The notes under the pieces are model-generated. The model did no database searches, was not told where the DNA came from, and saw nothing but the letters and a program-made list of their open reading frames with translations. The translations under genes were made by a program, and so were the position numbers. 7,399 nt of DNA from an uncultured Roseburia sp. (GTDB lineage Bacteria; Bacillota_A; Clostridia; Lachnospirales; Lachnospiraceae). Below are positions 1-6,790 of the stretch, in pieces (positions within the stretch are counted from its first letter, which is position 1; the number at the start of each line of letters is the position of its first letter). The DNA lies in NCBI GenBank assembly GCA_900557275.1, contig USRX01000017.1:1-7399 (forward strand), given 5' to 3'.

Positions 1-8
1 AAGGCTAA
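1..8 (+). CDS. Possible last codons of an upstream gene (perhaps a sugar ABC permease)
   Basis: The first bases can be read as (x)AA-GGC-TAA, that is Lys/Glu/Gln-Gly-stop, ending 21 nt before the lipoprotein gene. YtcP-type carbohydrate ABC permeases often end in Lys-Gly and usually sit directly beside LplA-like binding proteins, so this would be the expected neighbour. Eight bases cannot prove it. A second frame is open from base 1 to a TGA at 31-33, which overlaps the next start codon and is an equally possible gene end. Confidence 0.22.
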
Positions 9-29
9 TAAGAAAGGAACGATACAGAT

Positions 30-1709
30 ATGAAGAAAAGAAAAGTAAATGCATTGCTTGCAATTGTACTGTCCCTGACGATGATGGTGGGAGTTGCAGG
101 ATGTGGAAAAAAGCAGCAGCTTGAGGCTGAAATTGATCCGGGTACACCTGTATCGGAGGTGCAGTTTCCATTAAAGGAAACTGCAGAGCTTTCCTTTATT
201 ACAAGTGCACCGGCTACATCAACACAGGATCCGAATGAACGAGTAATTTTTCAGCGAATGGAAGAGCAGACCAATGTTCATATTGACTGGACTTGTTTTG
301 TATCGGATCAGTTCTCTGATAAGAAGAATCTGGCGCTTGCACAATTTGGAAATCTGCCAGATGGATTATTCAATGCCGGAATGAGTGATTATGATCTGCT
401 GCGTTATGCAAAACAGGGGATTATCATTCCGCTGGAAAATCTGATAGATAAATATATGCCGAATTTACAGGCAGTGTTTGAAAAATATCCAGAATACAGG
501 ACAATGTGCACCGCACCAGATGGACATATTTATTCCTTCCCATGGATTGAACAGCTTGGTTCTGGGAAAGAAGCCATTCAGGCAATCGGAGATATTCCGT
601 ATATTAATAAAAAATGGTTGGATTATCTAGGACTCGAGATTCCGACAACAACAGATGAACTGGAACAGGTATTGATTCAATTCCGTGATCATGCAGATGA
701 GCTTGAAAAAGAATTTTCGATTGAAGGTGCTGTGATTCCAATGTCATTTATCATCAATAATGGTGACCAGGATCCGGCAATTCTGCTCAATGGATTTGGA
801 GAAGGCTATGGAGATACAGGAGATCATTTCGCTGTAACGGACGAAGGAAAAGTTATTTATACAACCGTTCAGGAAGGATACAAAGAAGGAATTGAGTGGT
901 TACATAAACTTGTAACAGAGGATCTGGTCGACCCGGAAGCATTTACACAAGAGTGGTCTACTTATGTCGCCAAAGGAAAGAATCACCGCTATGGTCTCTG
1001 CTTTACATGGGATATCGCCAATATTGATAATAATGAAGATTATGTTATGCTGCCGGCTCTGACAGGACCAGATGGTATGCGGAACATTACAAGACAGAAT
1101 AACAGTGAAACAAGTGGATATGATCGTGGAAGATGTGTTCTTACATCCAGCTGCCGTAACACAGCACTTGCTGCTGCATGGATCGATCAGATGTATGCAC
1201 CACTTCAGTCACCGCAGAATAACTGGGGAACTTATGGAGAGAAGGATTCCTTTAACATTTTTGAACTGTCTACCAATAAAGATGGTGGAGAAATGCTGAA
1301 ACACATGGATCTGGGGGATCAGTCTCCGGTAGAAGTACGTGAAGCACAATCTGTAAATGGTCCTCTTGCAGTTCTGAATGAATATTATGACGTCTATGTA
1401 ACACAGCCAGAGGATGCAAAATGGCGTCTGGACAATATGCATGAAACTTATTTACAGGATATGAACAGTAAATATGTTTATCCAAACGTATTCATGAGCA
1501 TTGATGATACCAATAAAGTATCTCAGTATGATACAGATATCAAAAAATATGCAGAACAGAAGAAAGCAGACTGGATCCTGAATGGCGGAATTGAAAAAGA
1601 GTGGGATTCTTATCTGAAGAAAATGGAACAGTATGGACTTTCTGATTATATTTCAATTAAACAGAAATACTTTGATGAGTATCAGAAGTCGTTGAGTGAA
1701 GAAAAATAA
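30..1709 (+). CDS. Extracellular sugar-binding lipoprotein of an ABC importer (LplA-like)
   Basis: This 559-residue protein is the likely substrate-capture subunit of a CUT1-type carbohydrate ABC importer, tethered to the outer face of the membrane. It starts with a lipoprotein signal: basic MKKRK, a hydrophobic stretch at residues 6-21, and the lipobox V22-A23-G24-C25, so Cys25 would be lipidated. The mature part, rich in Trp, Tyr and acidic residues, and the total length fit the large LplA-like binding proteins of Firmicutes rather than the 400-residue classical family. The start is supported by AGAAAGGA at 11-18, 11 nt upstream. No promoter is visible in the 29 bases before it, so it is probably downstream in an operon whose permeases lie outside the window. 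The GH32 and fructokinase genes that follow suggest a fructo-oligosaccharide or sucrose ligand; this is inference from context, as the sequence alone does not give the ligand. Confidence 0.9.
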   Translation: MKKRKVNALLAIVLSLTMMVGVAGCGKKQQLEAEIDPGTPVSEVQFPLKETAELSFITSAPATSTQDPNERVIFQRMEEQTNVHIDWTCFVSDQFSDKKNLALAQFGNLPDGLFNAGMSDYDLLRYAKQGIIIPLENLIDKYMPNLQAVFEKYPEYRTMCTAPDGHIYSFPWIEQLGSGKEAIQAIGDIPYINKKWLDYLGLEIPTTTDELEQVLIQFRDHADELEKEFSIEGAVIPMSFIINNGDQDPAILLNGFGEGYGDTGDHFAVTDEGKVIYTTVQEGYKEGIEWLHKLVTEDLVDPEAFTQEWSTYVAKGKNHRYGLCFTWDIANIDNNEDYVMLPALTGPDGMRNITRQNNSETSGYDRGRCVLTSSCRNTALAAAWIDQMYAPLQSPQNNWGTYGEKDSFNIFELSTNKDGGEMLKHMDLGDQSPVEVREAQSVNGPLAVLNEYYDVYVTQPEDAKWRLDNMHETYLQDMNSKYVYPNVFMSIDDTNKVSQYDTDIKKYAEQKKADWILNGGIEKEWDSYLKKMEQYGLSDYISIKQKYFDEYQKSLSEEK

Positions 1710-1734
1710 CGATACAAACAACAGGAGAATTTTC

Positions 1735-3219
1735 ATGAGTGAGATGTTAGAAAAGGCTAGAAAATATGAAGCTGAACAGGGGCTGCAGATAAAAGCAGAG
1801 GATCGACCGGCTTTTCATGTGAGTCCATATGTTGGATGGATGAATGATCCAAATGGTTTTTCCTGCTATCAGGGAGAGTATCATTTGTTTTACCAGTATA
1901 ATCCATATGATACACATTGGAACAGTATGCACTGGGGCCATGTGGTAAGTAAAGATCTGCTTCACTGGGAATATCTTCCGGCAGCTCTGGCACCGGATGA
2001 AGATTATGATAAGATAGGATGTTTTTCAGGAAGTGCAATAGAACTGGACGACGGCAGACAGCTGCTGATTTATACTGCTGTAGATCAGGAGACGCTTGAA
2101 GATGGAACGGCAAGGGATATTCAGACACAGGCAGTGGCTGTTGGAGATGGAAAAAATTATAAGAAATATGAAAAGAATCCGGTTCTGACAGCTAAAGACT
2201 TGCCGGAAGGTGCAAGTAAAGTGGATTTCCGGGATCCAAAGATCTGGAAAGAAAAAGATGGGTACTTCTATTGTGTGATCGGAAGCCGTCCGGCAGATGG
2301 AAGTGGACAGATTCTTCTTTATAAAAGTGTAGATGGATTTGAATGGGAATTTGTCAGTGTACTGGCAGAAAATAAAAAACGTTATGGAAAGATGTGGGAG
2401 TGTCCGGACTTTTTCGAATTAGATGGAAAACATGTTCTTCTGACAAGTCCACAGGACATGTTGCCGGAAGGACTGGAGTTCCATAATGGAAATGGGACCT
2501 TATGTATCATCGGAGAGATGGATCCGGAGACACATACCTTAAAAGAAGAGACAGTACAAAGCGTCGATTATGGAATGGATTATTATGCAATGCAGACTTT
2601 GCTTGCACCGGATGGCCGTAGAATTATGATTGCCTGGATGCAGAACTGGGATACGACTGCTCATCGTTGTAATGACTCAAAATGGTTTGCGCAAATGAGT
2701 CTGCCGAGAGAAGTGTCTGTCAAAAACGGAAGACTTTATCAGACTCCGATCAAAGAACTCGATGCAATGCGTAAAGACAGAGTTGAGTACAACGATGTAG
2801 TAATAGATAATGATGCGATCACATTAGACAAAATCGAAGGACGAACTATAGATATGGAACTTGTGATACGTCCGGAAGATAAAGAAAATGTGTATAAGAA
2901 ATTTGTATTACGTTTTGCACAAAATGAGAAGTTTTATACAGAATTAAGTTTCCGCCCGGATGAGTCTGTCCTGAAAATTGACAGAAAATTTTCAGGAACC
3001 GAACGAGCATTAGTTCATCAGAGAAGGTGTCTGGTAAATGGCGATGCCAATGAATTAAAGCTTCGTGTGATCTTGGATAGATTCAGTGCTGAAATATTTA
3101 TTAATGACGGTGAGCAGGTTATGTCTGCTGTTATATTTACAGAACAAGAGGCAAAAGGAATTTCATTCTTTGCTGAAGGTGCAGCTAAAATCGATATAGT
3201 GAAATACAATCTGGTTTAG
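1735..3219 (+). CDS. Intracellular GH32 beta-fructosidase (sucrose/fructo-oligosaccharide hydrolase)
   Basis: A 494-residue glycoside hydrolase family 32 enzyme that removes fructose from sucrose, sucrose-6-phosphate or short fructans. The three family motifs are intact: WMNDPNG with nucleophile Asp38, the RDP motif with transition-state stabiliser Asp167, and WECPD with acid/base Glu222. The catalytic five-bladed propeller spans roughly residues 25-330 and a C-terminal beta-sandwich follows to the end. There is no signal peptide or anchor, so it acts in the cytosol on imported sugar. An in-frame GTG at 1696 would extend it and overlap the previous gene, but ATG 1735 is preferred because AGGAG at 1723-1727 lies 7 nt upstream and nothing comparable precedes the GTG. 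It lies 25 nt after the lipoprotein gene, so the two are probably cotranscribed. With an ABC rather than a PTS importer implied, unphosphorylated sucrose or fructo-oligosaccharide is the likelier substrate. Confidence 0.94.
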   Translation: MSEMLEKARKYEAEQGLQIKAEDRPAFHVSPYVGWMNDPNGFSCYQGEYHLFYQYNPYDTHWNSMHWGHVVSKDLLHWEYLPAALAPDEDYDKIGCFSGSAIELDDGRQLLIYTAVDQETLEDGTARDIQTQAVAVGDGKNYKKYEKNPVLTAKDLPEGASKVDFRDPKIWKEKDGYFYCVIGSRPADGSGQILLYKSVDGFEWEFVSVLAENKKRYGKMWECPDFFELDGKHVLLTSPQDMLPEGLEFHNGNGTLCIIGEMDPETHTLKEETVQSVDYGMDYYAMQTLLAPDGRRIMIAWMQNWDTTAHRCNDSKWFAQMSLPREVSVKNGRLYQTPIKELDAMRKDRVEYNDVVIDNDAITLDKIEGRTIDMELVIRPEDKENVYKKFVLRFAQNEKFYTELSFRPDESVLKIDRKFSGTERALVHQRRCLVNGDANELKLRVILDRFSAEIFINDGEQVMSAVIFTEQEAKGISFFAEGAAKIDIVKYNLV

Positions 3220-3260
3220 GACAAAAATTATATTGAAATTGAAGATGCATGGATAATGAT

Positions 3261-3289
3261 AGGGGATTCCTGAAACGGGAATCCCTTTT
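3261..3289 (+). terminator. Intrinsic terminator or attenuator after the GH32 gene
   Basis: A perfect 8-bp stem pairs GGGATTCC (3263-3270) with GGAATCCC (3278-3285) around a 7-nt loop. It can be extended by a G-T and an A-T pair. Only four T residues (3286-3289) follow. The short U-tract suggests partial termination, which would lower but not abolish transcription into the fructokinase gene. Confidence 0.7.
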
Positions 3290-3310
3290 GCATATAGGAG
3301 CATAGTATCA

Positions 3311-3355
3311 ATGATAGAAGAAATGTCGTTTTTTGCGGCAGAATGGAGAATATGA
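3311..3355 (+). CDS. Possible 14-codon leader ORF coupled to the fructokinase gene
   Basis: ATG at 3311 opens a short frame reading MIEEMSFFAAEWRI. AGGAG at 3296-3300 stands 10 nt upstream, a better Shine-Dalgarno than the fructokinase has at its longer ATG starts. Its TGA stop (3353-3355) shares a base with the preferred fructokinase start ATG (3355-3357), giving a TGATG overlap typical of translational coupling. It has no residue run suggesting amino-acid attenuation. It may be a real leader peptide, a leftover of an older gene, or chance; there is no protein-level evidence. Confidence 0.35.
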   Translation: MIEEMSFFAAEWRI

Positions 3356-4314
3356 TGAAAAAATATGATGTAGTGGCACTTGGAGAATTGTTAATTGATT
3401 TTACAGAAAATGGAAAAAGTAATCAGGGAAACCCACTTTTTGAGGCAAATCCAGGAGGCGCACCCTGCAATGTACTTGCAATGCTGACGAAACTAGGACA
3501 TAAGACGGCATTCATCGGAAAAGTAGGTGAAGACTTTTTCGGAGAACAGCTGAGAGATGTGATAACAGAAGTAGGGATTGATGCAAAAGGATTATGTACA
3601 GACAAGGAAATCCATACAACACTGGCAATGGTGCATACTTATCCGGATGGAGACAGAGATTTCTCATTTTATCGAAATCCGGGAGCAGACATGATGTTGA
3701 ATAAAACGGAAGTTCAGGCAGAACTTATTAAAGAAACAAAAATCTTCCATTTCGGAACATTGTCTATGACACATGAAGGAGTACGTGAAGCAACAAAAGA
3801 AGCAATCCGTATTGCAGAAGAGTCTGGTGCAGTTATTTCTTTTGATCCGAACTTACGTCCACCTCTTTGGAATTCTTTGGATGAGGCAAAGGAACAGGTA
3901 TTATATGGATTAGCACACTGTCATATTCTGAAAATTTCAGATAATGAGATTCAGTGGCTGACAGGTGAAGAAGATTATACTGCCGGGGTAAACTGGATCA
4001 GAGAAAGATATCAGATTCAGTTGATTCTTGTATCTATGGGGAAAGAAGGAAGTCGTGCATACTATAACGGAACGATGGTAGAAGTAAAACCGTTCCTTCA
4101 GAAAAATACAATTGAGACAACAGGAGCAGGAGATACATTCTGTGGTTGTGTATTACATTATATTTGTGAACACGGAATGGAAGGTTTAGATGAAAATAAA
4201 CTAAAGGAAATGTTGACTTTTGCAAATGCAGCAGCATCTGTGATCACAACAAGAAAAGGAGCATTGCGTGTAATGCCGACGAGGGATGAAATTCAGAAAA
4301 CATGTGAAATGTGA
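3355..4314 (+). CDS. scrK: Fructokinase, PfkB/ribokinase family
   Basis: A 319-residue sugar kinase that phosphorylates fructose with ATP to fructose 6-phosphate, feeding the GH32 product into glycolysis. The PfkB family marks are present: an N-terminal start of the form KKYDVVALGELLIDF, the substrate-side glycine motif GGAPCNVLAMLTKLG, and the C-terminal ATP/anion-hole motif TTGAGDTFCG with catalytic base Asp260. Length is normal for the family. Three nearby in-frame ATGs exist (3343, 3352, 3355); 3355 is chosen because GGAG at 3345-3348 then sits 6 nt away and the protein begins where homologues normally do. The gene lies 135 nt after GH32, beyond a hairpin, and its start overlaps the stop of a tiny leader ORF. 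The C-terminus looks complete, but an Hsp20 gene stub begins directly at its stop. Fructose as substrate rests on family resemblance and the GH32 neighbour. Confidence 0.92.
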   Translation: MKKYDVVALGELLIDFTENGKSNQGNPLFEANPGGAPCNVLAMLTKLGHKTAFIGKVGEDFFGEQLRDVITEVGIDAKGLCTDKEIHTTLAMVHTYPDGDRDFSFYRNPGADMMLNKTEVQAELIKETKIFHFGTLSMTHEGVREATKEAIRIAEESGAVISFDPNLRPPLWNSLDEAKEQVLYGLAHCHILKISDNEIQWLTGEEDYTAGVNWIRERYQIQLILVSMGKEGSRAYYNGTMVEVKPFLQKNTIETTGAGDTFCGCVLHYICEHGMEGLDENKLKEMLTFANAAASVITTRKGALRVMPTRDEIQKTCEM

Positions 4315-4399
4315 AGATGACATTCTGAAACTTTCTGTTCCGAAGAAAGCACCGAAAGTCGTTGAAGAAAAAGATGGTTATATCGCAATTGAAGGTTAA
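4307..4399 (+). pseudogene. C-terminal stub of an Hsp20 small heat-shock protein
   Basis: In a frame different from the fructokinase, the bases from about 4307 read KCEDDILKLSVPKK and, 11 codons later, end in DGYIAIEG-stop (TAA 4397-4399). This resembles the end of the alpha-crystallin domain and the C-terminal tail of clostridial Hsp20 chaperones, where a phrase like YEDGVLKLTVPKK is followed by a Lys/Glu-rich tail. About 30 codons remain of a normal 140-150; the N-terminal region and most of the crystallin domain are gone, and no start codon or ribosome site serves the frame. It overlaps the last fructokinase codons, which places the joint at or near 4304-4316. It is a non-functional relic left by deletion or insertion. 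Recognition is by eye from a short piece, so moderate confidence. Confidence 0.6.
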
Positions 4400-4427
4400 C
4401 TTCCATTGCTTATTCTCCCCATATATA

Positions 4428-4457
4428 GCCGGGATCCGAAAGGATCCCGGCCTTTTT
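4428..4457 (+). terminator. Strong intrinsic terminator (GAAA tetraloop)
   Basis: A perfect 10-bp GC-rich stem, GCCGGGATCC (4428-4437) with GGATCCCGGC (4442-4451), is closed by a GAAA loop and followed by C then five T (4453-4457). It sits 28 nt after the Hsp20 stub and was probably that gene's terminator; it now ends transcripts from the fructokinase. On the - strand the hairpin is not followed by a T-run, so it should work mainly on the + strand. Confidence 0.9.
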
Positions 4458-4467
4458 GTGTGAAGAA

Positions 4468-4815
4468 TTATGACTGGACCAGTTCTCTGTCTTTGCCGAT
4501 AAAGAAAAGGGCAATTGTATCAGGACCGACATGACTTCCGGTGCAGAAGTCGTAAGATGTGTTGATAAAATCACGTATGTTGATTTTTTCTCTTATTTTA
4601 TCCATGATATAAAGAGAATCTTCGTAAGCGTCGGCATGTGCAATATCGATGATCTGTTCTTCAGGTTTTATAATATTATCACAAACCAGATTGATCAGAG
4701 TATTCAGGGCTGCTTTACGTCCACGGACATTTTTATAAGTTACAATATAGCCATCTTTGTTTCCTCTGAGAATAGGCTTGATTTTGAGAACATTTCCGAT
4801 AGTGGCTATTAATGT
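4468..4815 (-). pseudogene. C-terminal half of a DegV/FakB-type fatty-acid-binding protein
   Basis: Reading the - strand, the frame ends at TAA (4468-4470) and shows the C-terminal domain of the DegV family: a hydrophobic NVLKIKPIL segment, then KNVRGRKAALNTL, an acidic HADAYEDSLYI region, and GSHVGPDTIALFFIG near the end. These proteins bind a fatty acid and present it to the kinase FakA. About 115 family-like codons remain of the usual 280 or so; the N-terminal domain, including the fatty-acid-contacting part of the first lobe, is absent. Family resemblance fades at about 4810-4815. The only extension is a few codons to a TTG (4831-4833) without a ribosome site, so this is best seen as a 5'-truncated relic. 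It converges with the fructokinase across the terminator at 4428-4457. The frame is still open and the motifs are well kept, so the loss appears recent. Confidence 0.8.
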
Positions 4816-4869
4816 GACAAATTGTAACACCAAATTTAAAACATTTCAATAGCTTATGCTGACCAGAAT

Positions 4870-4890
4870 CACGTACCAAATCTTTACGTG
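4870..4890. promoter_or_regulatory. Inverted repeat overlapping the -35 box (candidate operator)
   Basis: CACGTA at 4870-4875 is the exact reverse complement of TACGTG at 4885-4890, with a 9-nt centre. The right arm overlaps the proposed -35 hexamer, which is where a repressor would block polymerase. ABC exporter genes of this kind are often controlled by a MarR- or TetR-type repressor, but no regulator gene is in the window. Six-base arms can arise by chance. Confidence 0.35.
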
Positions 4891-4911
4891 CGTTCGACTT
4901 GAATTTATACT
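4883..4911 (+). promoter_or_regulatory. Sigma-A type promoter of the truncated ABC exporter gene
   Basis: TTTACG (4883-4888) and TATACT (4906-4911) are separated by exactly 17 nt, with transcription expected near 4918. AGGAG at 4936-4940 and the ABC start at 4950 follow at normal distances. The remaining bases from about 4816 to 4882, between the DegV stub and the promoter, are AT-rich with no gene that I recognise. Confidence 0.6.
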
Positions 4912-4949
4912 AAAATAAGAGAATAAATAAGAATCAGGAGCAATAAGAA

Positions 4950-5249
4950 ATGAACCAGAAAGATTTTAAAAACAAAAGTGAGATGCAGATATTCCTGTCA
5001 TATTTTAGACCACACAGGAAGCTGTTTTTGCTGGATATGGTATGTGCTCTGGCAATAGCAGTAATAGATCTGGCATTTCCGTTTATTTCTAGGTGGTGTA
5101 TGTACAAGCTGCTGCCGGATAATGCGTGGAGGACATTCTGGACGGTAATGGTCGTTGTGTTCTGTGCGTATATCCTGCGGTCAGTTTTTACCTATATTAT
5201 TACTTACTGGGGACATAGCTGGAAAAGATGTTGTGGAAGTTTATTATAA
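4950..5249 (+). pseudogene. N-terminal stub of an ABC exporter (type 1 transmembrane domain)
   Basis: The start is convincing: AGGAG at 4936-4940, 9 nt before ATG. Residues 1-24 form the cytoplasmic elbow with the FLSYFRPHRKLFLLD pattern of multidrug/lipid-type ABC exporters. Transmembrane helices follow at about 25-48 and 62-87. Homology ends near Y86-W87-G88-H89; normally the next residues lead into the long intracellular helix with a VEADMRRDLF-like sequence. Here the frame instead runs 10 unrelated codons (S90-L99) to a TAA at 5247-5249. No Walker A, signature motif or Walker B remains, so the product cannot be a transporter, although promoter and ribosome site are still in place and a 99-residue membrane peptide could be made. 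The sequence after the break is GH3 DNA in another frame. About 500 codons of the original gene are missing. Confidence 0.85.
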
Positions 5250-6771
5250 CCCGCCATATACCAATGGAGGAATTGAGAAATCAACGGCAAATCTTATTGG
5301 ATATGAGAAAACAAATGAATTGAAACCAGGTGAATCACAGACGGTAACAATTTCTTTTACAGCTGAGGACATGGCTTCTTATGATTACCTGGAAAATGGA
5401 TGCTACGTGCTGGAAGCAGGAGATTATGAGATCAGTATCAACAGCGATTCTCATAATGTGATCGATTCTGTTACTTATACAGTAGATGAAGATATTGTTT
5501 ATGATGAGGCAAATCCACGTTCGACAGACTTGACTGCTGCTGTAAATCAATTCGGTTATGCAGACGGACATCTTACCTATTTATCACGTAAAGATGGCTT
5601 CAAGAATTATGATGAAACAACAGCTGCACCTGCGAGCACGTCTATGCCGGAGGATTTAAAAGAGGGATTTATTGTAACTTCCAACTATGAAATGCCGGAA
5701 ATTCCAGATGCCGAAATGCCTGTGACTGGTGCGGATAATGGAATGAAACTGACGGAGCTTCGCGGTGCAGATTATGATGATGAGCGTTGGGAAACACTTC
5801 TGGATCAGCTTACAATTGATGAGATGCAGAATATGATCGCCCATGCCGGATTCCAGACTGCAGAAGCAAAAAGCGTTGAAAAAGTTGCTACTGTTGACTG
5901 CGATGGACCATCCGCTGTGAGCAATAACTTTACAGGTGCAGGTTCTGTAGGATTCCCGTCAAATGTTATGATCGCCTGCACATGGAATAAGGATTTAGCT
6001 CATACATACGGATATGATATGGGAAAAATGGCTACAGAACTTGGTTGCTCTGGATGGTATGCACCATCTATGAACCTTCATAGAAGTGCATTTGGTGGGC
6101 GTACATATGAGTACCCGTCAGAGGACCCAATCATTGCAGGAACTATGTCTGCACAGGTTGTAAATGGTGCTGCTGAGAATGGTGTTTATGCATATATGAA
6201 ACATTTTGCAATGAACGAGCAGGAGACAAACCGTTGGATTATGATCTGCACTTGGTCAAATGAACAGGCAATGCGTGAACTGTATTTGAAACCATTCGAA
6301 ATCTGTGTAAAAAACAGCAATATTACAGCTACAATGTCTTCCTTTAACTACATTGGAAATGTGTGGGCTGGCGGAAATTACGAACTGCAGACAACGCTTC
6401 TCCGTGATGAATGGGGATTCAAAGGCTTTGTAGAAACCGACTATTTTGCTGGTGCATTTAACATGAATGCAGATCAGGTAATCGCAACTGGCGGTTCCTG
6501 CTGTTTGTCTACATTTGATGTAGGAACAAACTTTGTTACAGATACATCTGACCCATCCACAGTTCAGTATATGAGAACTGCCTGCAAGAACATTATGTAT
6601 ACTGTTGTGAACAGTAATGCATATGCTGGTGAAACATCTTTAACACTGGCATTGTGGATGAAAATCATGGTTGGTGTGGACGTGGCAGTAGCTGTTATCC
6701 TGATTCTTCTGGAAGTAGTTCTGGTGAAGAAATATAAGAAGAGAAAAAGTGTGTTAATTGTTGTTGAGTAA
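5206..6771 (+). pseudogene. 5'-truncated, membrane-anchored GH3 beta-glycosidase with reversed domain order
   Basis: From the joint with the ABC stub (reading TGDIAGKDVVEVYY) the frame is open for over 520 codons. Order: the remaining part of a fibronectin-III-like domain (5206 to about 5540), a linker (to about 5750), then the GH3 catalytic TIM barrel (about 5750-6600), a transmembrane helix (about 6664-6726) and the basic end KKYKKRK. Barrel marks are present: Asp of CDGP at 5902-5904, Arg of GGRTYEYPSEDP at 6100-6102, Lys-His of MKHFAMNEQETNR at 6199-6204, and the probable nucleophile Asp of ETDY at 6439-6441. In the reversed-order GH3 class, known from Ruminococcus and Butyrivibrio beta-glucosidases, an alpha/beta-sandwich domain comes before the FnIII part. 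Here it is missing, along with any membrane or signal segment at the front and the true start; that domain normally supplies the acid/base residue. The frame can be extended upstream to a TTG at 5155, but those codons are ABC-gene DNA out of frame. Probably inactive unless translation restarts internally. Confidence 0.85.
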
Positions 6772-6790
6772 TAGATAGTGATGAATTCAT

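Noticed and set aside
1072..1485. Short ORFs on both strands inside the lipoprotein gene
   Set aside because: They are shadow frames of a gene with a clear signal, lipobox and full length; they lack starts with ribosome sites.
18..1716. The 9-mer AACGATACA occurring upstream of both the lipoprotein gene (18-26) and the GH32 gene (1708-1716)
   Set aside because: It is short, lies at different distances from the two ribosome sites, has no dyad symmetry, and is plausibly chance in AT-rich leaders.
1696..1734. GTG start giving the GH32 protein a 13-residue N-terminal extension overlapping the lipoprotein gene
   Set aside because: No ribosome site precedes the GTG, whereas ATG 1735 has AGGAG at a good distance and the family normally begins there.
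3220..3260. Possible promoter (TTGAAA at 3233-3238 with GATAAT at 3252-3257) before the fructokinase
   Set aside because: The spacing is only 13 nt and the hairpin at 3261-3289 follows immediately, so a useful promoter here is unlikely.
4531..4812. A 93-codon + strand ORF within the DegV region
   Set aside because: It is the antisense shadow of the DegV fragment, whose - strand frame carries clear family motifs; the + frame has none and no ribosome site.
5155..5205. TTG at 5155 as the start of a 538-residue GH3 protein
   Set aside because: The first 17 codons are exporter-gene DNA read out of frame, and no ribosome site precedes the TTG; GH3 resemblance begins only at about 5206.
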